Shown here in pieces: positions 58,576 through 64,000 of a stretch of DNA of 64,000 bases. Position numbers and translations under genes: made by a program. The notes beneath the pieces were generated by a model. That model was not told the origin of the DNA. It worked only from the letters and a program-made list of their open reading frames with translations, and ran no database searches. This DNA comes from Jimgerdemannia flammicorona. Lineage: Eukaryota > Mucoromycota > Endogonomycetes > Endogonales > Endogonaceae. The DNA lies in NCBI GenBank assembly GCA_003990745.1, contig RBNI01000003.1:1-64000 (forward strand), read 5' to 3'. Each line of letters begins with the position of its first letter. Positions within the stretch are counted from its first letter, which is position 1.

Positions 58576-60632
58576 AATATTTCTATATAGATATATACTA
58601 ATATATCTCTCTGCAGCCTAGATAGTAGTCAGTATAAGTTCTTATTGTAAGATTGAAACTTAGTCTATACTGAATATAGTAGTTCTTAATAGTTTGTTTC
58701 AAACTTTAGTAGATATCAATTATAAGAATTATAAGAGAGAAACTTCTATCTTGACTTCTTAGATCTTTTATACTTTATTATAAATATCTTAGAACATAGT
58801 CTTTGGGGTATACTTCTTCTTAAATTTTGAGATTGCTGGCTCTTATTTCTCTCACTTCATTTCTTCATCTTCAGATCCAGATAGTGGTTTATCAGTTTTA
58901 GAGATAAAAGGTAAAAGAGAATAAAAGAGTATATCAATCTGATCCTTAGTCTTTTCTTTCTAAATAATTCTCCTTTTTGACCTCCTGACTGATCTATCTT
59001 TATTTACCTTTCTTTTCTCTACTGAATAAACTGTTTTCCTAAAAATAATCTTAGTAAGATATAGGTCAAGATTACTATAGTCTTTATTATTACTCTTCTT
59101 ATAGTCTTCTATAGGATAGACTTTAGTCTTTTTATATTGAGTTGTATTTTTTCAATTTGATAGCTTTAGGTCTCTTCAGTCATTTCTTCTGTTATTATTC
59201 TATAGTATAGTATTCAAACTATCTATAATTATAGTATTAAACTTATATATATCTTATTTCAGAGTAGATAACTTCTTTCTTCTCATAGCAGATAACTTCT
59301 GTTTTTTTTGAAATAGGTAGTTCTGGTTTCTTTATAATATATATATATATAACTCCTATTGTCTTATAAATAGTTCTGATTTTTATATAGTGAGTTTTTC
59401 AATTTGCCCAACTAGTTAGTCTAGTTTAAAGCTAAGATTTTAAATTTTATTCTTATCTTTCTTCTATTTCTTTGTAAATTTATTTTCTTTAGAGTTTTCT
59501 TAAAGAATTTCTTAAAGAGTCTTGACTAAGAGATCTTTCTTATTTTTTTTTCTTATTTTCATTTTAGGTAGTTCCTTACTTGACATCAAAGTATCCTTAG
59601 ACTATATCTACTTATTTCTCAAATCTCTTAATATCATGAGTACAGATATACTGAGTAATATTGAAAGAGATTTCATTTATAAAGATCATTGAACCAATGA
59701 TGTCTTGATTGGTAGTATTGAATACAACAATATACATTCTCTTCTGGATTCTTATAAAGAATACTCATAGAGATTCTCTGAGGTTTATCTTCATATCTAT
59801 GATAAATTCTTGAGCTTTTGTAGCAGGTTTTAGTTCCTGTATACTTCTCAATAAGTTAGTAGAAAATAACTTATACTGATCTGCCTAATAGTTTACAGTA
59901 GCTAGAGCTTATTTTATATAGATCAGAATTCAGATTATTTGATATTCTGATAAAGATTCTTTAAATGGTTCTCTCAATTATACTTTGAAGATAGCAATTT
60001 ATCTTTAGAGAGTAAGATCTTTCAGAGCTATAATTCCTTTAAGAGTATTTAAGAATTCTCTTAGATCTTCTAAATATCTTACAAATTGAATAGTGATGCT
60101 GTCATTTTGTTATTACTATCTTCTAGTTCTTTCTCAGTTTCTGAGTCTGTTTCTGTTACTATTTTTATAGATATATTAAATCTGATTGAGCTATTGAGAG
60201 TTGAAGAATAGACACTTGATCTTTAAAATATAAGTACAATTTTAGATATTCTTAATGATACTGAGCTTAAAAAGTCTGCTGGTCCAAATAGAGATGAGAT
60301 TGGTAGAACTTTTAAGAAAAATCAAAATTGGACAATGTGGTCTTTAAGTTCTTACAAAGTTTTGAATAAAGTTATCTATATTGTCTGATTAATCAGATTG
60401 AATTAGGTCTTTTAATAGTAAGTCTGCTAATACTTCAGATATATTTATCAGATATAAACTTAGTGATCAGAATAGTAGTGGTGAAGAATTTTGTATAATA
60501 CTGACTTTCTGTTGAGATCTTTCTGATGGTAGATAGTTGGCTAGTCTTGAGATAATTATTTCTCTTTCTGTCTAAATACTGCTAATGATCTTTCTCCTGT
60601 AATAATAGAAATTGATGCTATATCAAATGTAT
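58576..60632 (-). pseudogene. Y1 Gag segment, 5' truncated element end
   Basis: The complement aligns with 34085-36090 of Y2 (ATACATTTGA at the start near 60632, GAGAAAGATCATTAGCAG for the GAGAACCAGTTATCACCAG region). AT content is high and stops occur throughout. Homology ends abruptly at about 60632, leaving out the 5' LTR and leader. Confidence 0.75.
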
Positions 60633-61015
60633 CATGGCCACTCCAAAAAGTGAGTTAGTAGGAGTCTTTGGCATACAAAAGCATAGGGTTGGTAAGAAAC
60701 AAACCCACTATTATTCGTCAGATCCGTGGTCGCAAGTGCGTTCTCTAGAAGAGCTGGGCTTCCATATCGCTGCATAAATGCCAACCAACGACCGTGCCAC
60801 CAGCAAATGTAGTTTCTGCCCCTTTTGTGGTCTGCTTCCCAGTCGATGGGATTAGATTGGCAACAGAAGAAAAGGCCAGGCTTCAGCTCAAACGGCAATG
60901 CCCTCTAATGCGCCACCACCGAGCCACGCATTTCAATATTTTCGCTGATGGCGTCATTAGGCCGTCAAGAGGGTTTTGTGATGTCGTCGCTTAAAATCAA
61001 AATATAAAATATAAA
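60633..61015. other. CpG-containing segment of unknown origin at the island edge
   Basis: Unlike everything to its left, this 0.4-kb stretch has ordinary CpG content. Open readings on both strands (60632-60898 minus, 60794-60994 plus) are short and resemble nothing I know. On the minus strand TGGCTCGGTGGT (60926-60915) resembles a pol III A box, with a weak B-box-like GTTTGAGCTG 20 nt later (60893-60884); the spacing is too short for a normal tRNA. The plus strand ends A-rich. It could be a young SINE or host DNA. Confidence 0.4.
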
Positions 61016-61134
61016 AAACTATATATATAAATTTTATTTTACTGAAATAGCTTTATTATTAAATAAATAGATAAAATTATTATTCAAAATAATTAATATT
61101 AATAATATCAAATCAGTTATAACTCTTAATAATA

Positions 61135-61207
<73 letters not shown>

Positions 61208-61370
61208 ATAACCAGACTTAAATAAATAATATGTATAATCACTGATTTATTAGCAGACCCTAAGAAAAAGAAAAGCTCTATATAAATCTCAAATACTTAA
61301 TAGCTTATAACAAAAATATATATTATAACTTATTGAAGTTGTATTTAAACTAGTTACATCAGTATTATCA
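61016..61370. repeat. AT-rich stretch with 69-base poly(A)
   Basis: Almost pure A/T on both sides of an uninterrupted A tract at 61138-61206. It is probably the tail of a decayed retroelement in plus orientation, but nothing upstream identifies it. No gene seen. Confidence 0.5.
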
Positions 61371-62575
61371 AGTCGACAAAGATATTTATTATGTGTGTGG
61401 CCGTGATGGTGACACGGACATGCGATGAACATGGCAAGGTGAGAGAATATTTGGCGTTAATCGTGTGAATTAGGTGGTGATGCGTGCTGATGTGATGTAA
61501 ATGTGTTCCGCGCCGTATTGTACGAGTGGCATCCTCTTTGAATCAACTTACTCGAGCTGCTACGTCGTGTTAACCTTTGACCGATGGCAGCGACTTTAAC
61601 GAAGCACCCGTTCCCGCGAAAAATTGCTCGACAACTGCGGCATCAACCTTTCGTAGCTATTATCACTATTCTTTCGTGCAGAAAAGCTGTACTGCATTGG
61701 TACGAAATGTATATACAGTCATAATTCCTGTTTTTGCGACTAAAAAGGACCGCTTCATTGTGCTCATAACGGAGTATATGGACATCGACCACGGCAAGTT
61801 GTGGGGCTGACTCAAAGCGTCAAAGCTTTCATCCATTCCCCCAAACAATTAAGGTTTAAGTCTAGGAGCTCCAAACAACCTGCAGCCCCACACTCAATTT
61901 TTTTTTTTTTTGCCTGCCGTCATACTGTCGTCATCGAATGATCAGAGGGTTTTTTATTTACCTTGGGCGGGTCATATGTATGCATACTACTTGGCTATGG
62001 TTCAGGTTGACTTGTGCTACATAATTACAACATAGCTAATTCCACTGGCCAAGAAATGTGACGTTAGAGGACATTAAAACAGTCCAAATCACAGTGCTTG
62101 CGTACGCATGCGATACTTTGGCTTTTGCTAGATTCTCCTTTTTCTCTCTCGCTCTTGATGGTAGCGGCATGGCTCTTGGCTGTTACAACCGGCCCGAACT
62201 TCCATGTTGTCGTAGATCTCTATATCTATTTTTGGACCTGCCCCAAAAAATCTCTAGAAGCGAACAAAGGACGGCACGGAGGGTTTCAAGAGAGCGCCTT
62301 CGGATTGACAGGAACGTGGGGGATTACGCGATGATATCATAGTTGGGTAGTGGGGCTGCACTTCCGTTATTGCGCATCTGAATTGCGGGGAATTTTGTCC
62401 CGTTTTGGGAAATTGCGGATGGCGGGCGGACCGCCCGACACATGTTCAACCCATCCTTGCTGTTTCCTTTTACCGCCCGTCTTACACCCTCCTTCCATCG
62501 ACAACAACTTCAATACTCGGCACCCAAAGCCGACCTGCTCAAAGATCCCTCTACCTCCCCACCCCTCCTACCACC
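61371..62575. other. Host intergenic region and promoter of the acyltransferase gene
   Basis: Normal base composition with frequent CpG. The two short ORFs here (61577-61810 and 62058-62342, plus) have no recognisable domain, no strong codon bias and no homolog I know; I do not call them genes. The last 120 bp before the ATG are rich in C and T (for example TCCCTCTACCTCCCC), as is common upstream of fungal start codons. No clear TATA box is visible. Confidence 0.6.
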
Positions 62576-64000
62576 ATGACGACAATCGCCAAACCCTCCC
62601 TCCGCGGCATCGACAACATCTTCCTGCAACTGGAGCACCCCCGTCGCCTCATGACGGTCTCCTCGCTCTGGTACTTCGTCGCCCCGCTGGACATCGCTGT
62701 GGTCGAGCAGGAGCTCAAACGGATAACCGTCGAATTCCCGCGCTTCGCCCAGGTGCCTCGCGGTAACTCTTTCTGGCACACCGCAAGGTGGGAGCCCGCA
62801 CACAACTTCAACATCAAGGATCACGTCGTCTCGTACACGCTAACGGAGTCCTCCGAGAAGGAGCTCAAGAAATACCTGTCCATGACCATCGCTCTGCCGT
62901 TTGACCAGGAGAAGCCCCGCTGGGTCGCCCACATCGTGTACGGGCTGCCCGATGGAAAGTCGGCAATGTTTATGAAGGTACACCATTGTTTGGCTGATGG
63001 GCAAGGTACGCGTCAATTTTGATGTTTTCGCGTGCCCGCGTTTCTATCAAACGCATATTCTACGTACTAGTCTCAAACCCAACCTAATCGCCATCATCCT
63101 TTCTACCGTAGGCTTTGTCCGCAGCCTTCTGACCTGTACCTCCGCCAAAGACTCCATCAACGCAGCCATTGCGGCCTCCCTCGCCGCCAAATCCGCTCCG
63201 CGCCCCCGCGCCAAGGCCTCGCAGCTACCGATCCTCTCCTCCCTCTCTTCCGAGACGGCCGCGCAGATTCCGCAGCCCCTCGTCGAGATCTGGGCCTTCA
63301 TGATCTTCTTCCTGACCTATTTCCTCACCGTGGTCGTAGGGCTCCTGCACACCGCCCGCATGGGTGTCCGCTCCGCCACCTTCCAACGCCGCGGCTTTAG
63401 TTACAAGGGCGAGCAGACCGCGGTTAAGTCCATCGCGTGGTCAGATGACGTGTCCATCGACGATATTCGCGTCGTCAGGAAGGCCTATGGTGCTAGCTTG
63501 AATGATGTCATGGTCGCTACGGTGACCAGGTGTATCAGAAGCTACCTGTCTGAGCTCGGTAAGGTCGAGGACGAGGAGCTAATGCTCTTCATCCCCATCT
63601 CGCTGAGGAGGCCTGATGACTGGAGGTAACGTATCGTATTTGCTCCCTCACCATCCTACGTTGCGATCATATATATATATATAAACCTACCTTTCTATTC
63701 GTTAATTGGCCCTTTTTCCAAATAAAATAACAGCTTCCAAAACATCACCAGCGCCGCCTGGGCCTGGTTCCCCCTCCAGGACAAAAGTACCAAGCACCTC
63801 CTCCGTAGCGTCCGACACGAGATGAACGGCGTCAAGGCTTCCTCCGGCCCCAGTATCGGCTACTCGTTCATCAACAGTGTGTTCCGCCTCCCCGGTCTGG
63901 CGACGCGCGGCTTCATCGATTTCTTCGCAAACAAGGGCCACGGCGTGCTGACCAACGTGCCTGGACCCACTGAGCCTATCACCTTTGCGAACCAACAAAT
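62576..64000 (+). CDS. Wax ester synthase/diacylglycerol acyltransferase-like protein (partial, 3 exons seen)
   Basis: Start ATG 62576 in good context (ACCACCATGAC). Exons 62576-63005, 63112-63625 and 63734 onward; introns 63006-63111 (GTACGC..GTAG) and 63626-63733 (GTAACG..ACAG) keep the frame, giving about 403 residues before the window ends. The WS/DGAT hallmark HHxxxDG is HHCLADG at residues 136-142, split from exon 2 by the first intron. Further marks: ASLNDVMVA (Asn274-Asp275) and LTNVPGP (Asn389) of the C-terminal domain. A hydrophobic segment ([17 protein letters not shown], 63297 onward) suggests membrane association. The family joins acyl-CoA to fatty alcohols or diacylglycerol; the substrate here is unknown. 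No stops, normal CpG: apparently functional. Confidence 0.9.

Larger units (their letters stand above)
9635..60632 (-). mobile_element. Ty3/Gypsy element Y1 (family Y), minus strand, split into three pieces
   Basis: Aligning the minus strand with Y2 (32602-42926) gives a single colinear element: Gag (60632 to 58576), protease (57360 to about 57060), dUTPase (about 25570-25200), RT (about 24590-23900), RNase H, integrase (23440-22863 and 11280-10746), ORF3 (10745-10240) and LTR (10185-9635). The gaps are later insertions: LINE Le at 11289-22862, Gypsy X2 at 26779-56920 and retrocopy R2 at 57361-58560. It is very AT-rich with stops throughout, and is the oldest layer. The 5' LTR is missing; homology stops at about 60632. 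Confidence 0.85.

Noticed and set aside
60884..60926. A tRNA gene on the minus strand
   Set aside because: The A-box and B-box-like motifs are only about 20 nt apart and no cloverleaf can be drawn; at most a SINE fragment.
61577..61810. 77-codon ORF upstream of the acyltransferase gene
   Set aside because: No domain, no codon bias and no supporting signals; expected by chance in about 1.2 kb of intergenic sequence.
62058..62342. 94-codon ORF upstream of the acyltransferase gene
   Set aside because: It overlaps another ORF in a different frame and has no recognisable features.

Overview
The window is a transposable-element island from a filamentous fungus, most likely an ascomycete, with one host gene cut by its right edge. 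Evidence for a fungus: short GT..AG introns (106 and 108 bp) in the right-end gene, Tad-like LINEs, Ty3/Gypsy elements, and C-to-T/G-to-A decay like repeat-induced point mutation (RIP) or methylation. I cannot name the species. From 1 to about 60.6 kb almost everything is retroelement sequence poor in CpG, in places very AT-rich. From about 61.4 kb composition becomes normal and CpG-rich, and a wax-ester-synthase/DGAT-like acyltransferase gene starts at 62,576.

Left block (1-9,634): an internally deleted Tad-like LINE (minus strand) interrupted by a polyadenylated retrocopy made mostly of a 9-bp minisatellite; a chimera of a 5' leader and a LINE 3' end; a tail-to-tail LINE fragment; a Gypsy element (family X, copy X1, 3,949-9,286) with Gag, dUTPase, protease and a chromodomain remnant but no reverse transcriptase or integrase core; and a decayed LINE 3' end with a 79-base A tract.

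Central block (9,635-60,632): one deeply nested stack. The oldest layer is a very AT-rich minus-strand Gypsy of family Y (Y1), whose pieces lie at 9,635-11,288, 22,863-26,778 and 56,926-60,632. It was split by a LINE (11,289-22,862), itself split by a younger full-length LINE (14,204-20,071). It was also split by a second family-X Gypsy (X2, 26,779-56,920, with a perfect 5-bp duplication TTGAT). X2 in turn received a full Y element (Y2, 32,602-42,926), a minus LINE (42,943-48,803) and a plus LINE inside its 3' LTR (50,328-56,224). A 1.2-kb mRNA-like retrocopy (57,361-58,560, perfect 15-bp duplication) sits inside Y1.

Functional content: both Gypsy families carry a dUTPase, in different places: Gag-dUTPase-PR in X, and Gag-PR-Cys-rich-dUTPase-RT-RH-IN in Y. 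Family Y has a third ORF starting at an ATGA overlap with the pol stop, seen in both Y copies. The X2 LTRs (about 2.05 kb) contain an ORF of about 1.1 kb. LINE machinery probably made both retrocopies and the leader-LINE chimera. All TE ORFs carry stops or frameshifts. The only apparently intact gene is the acyltransferase.
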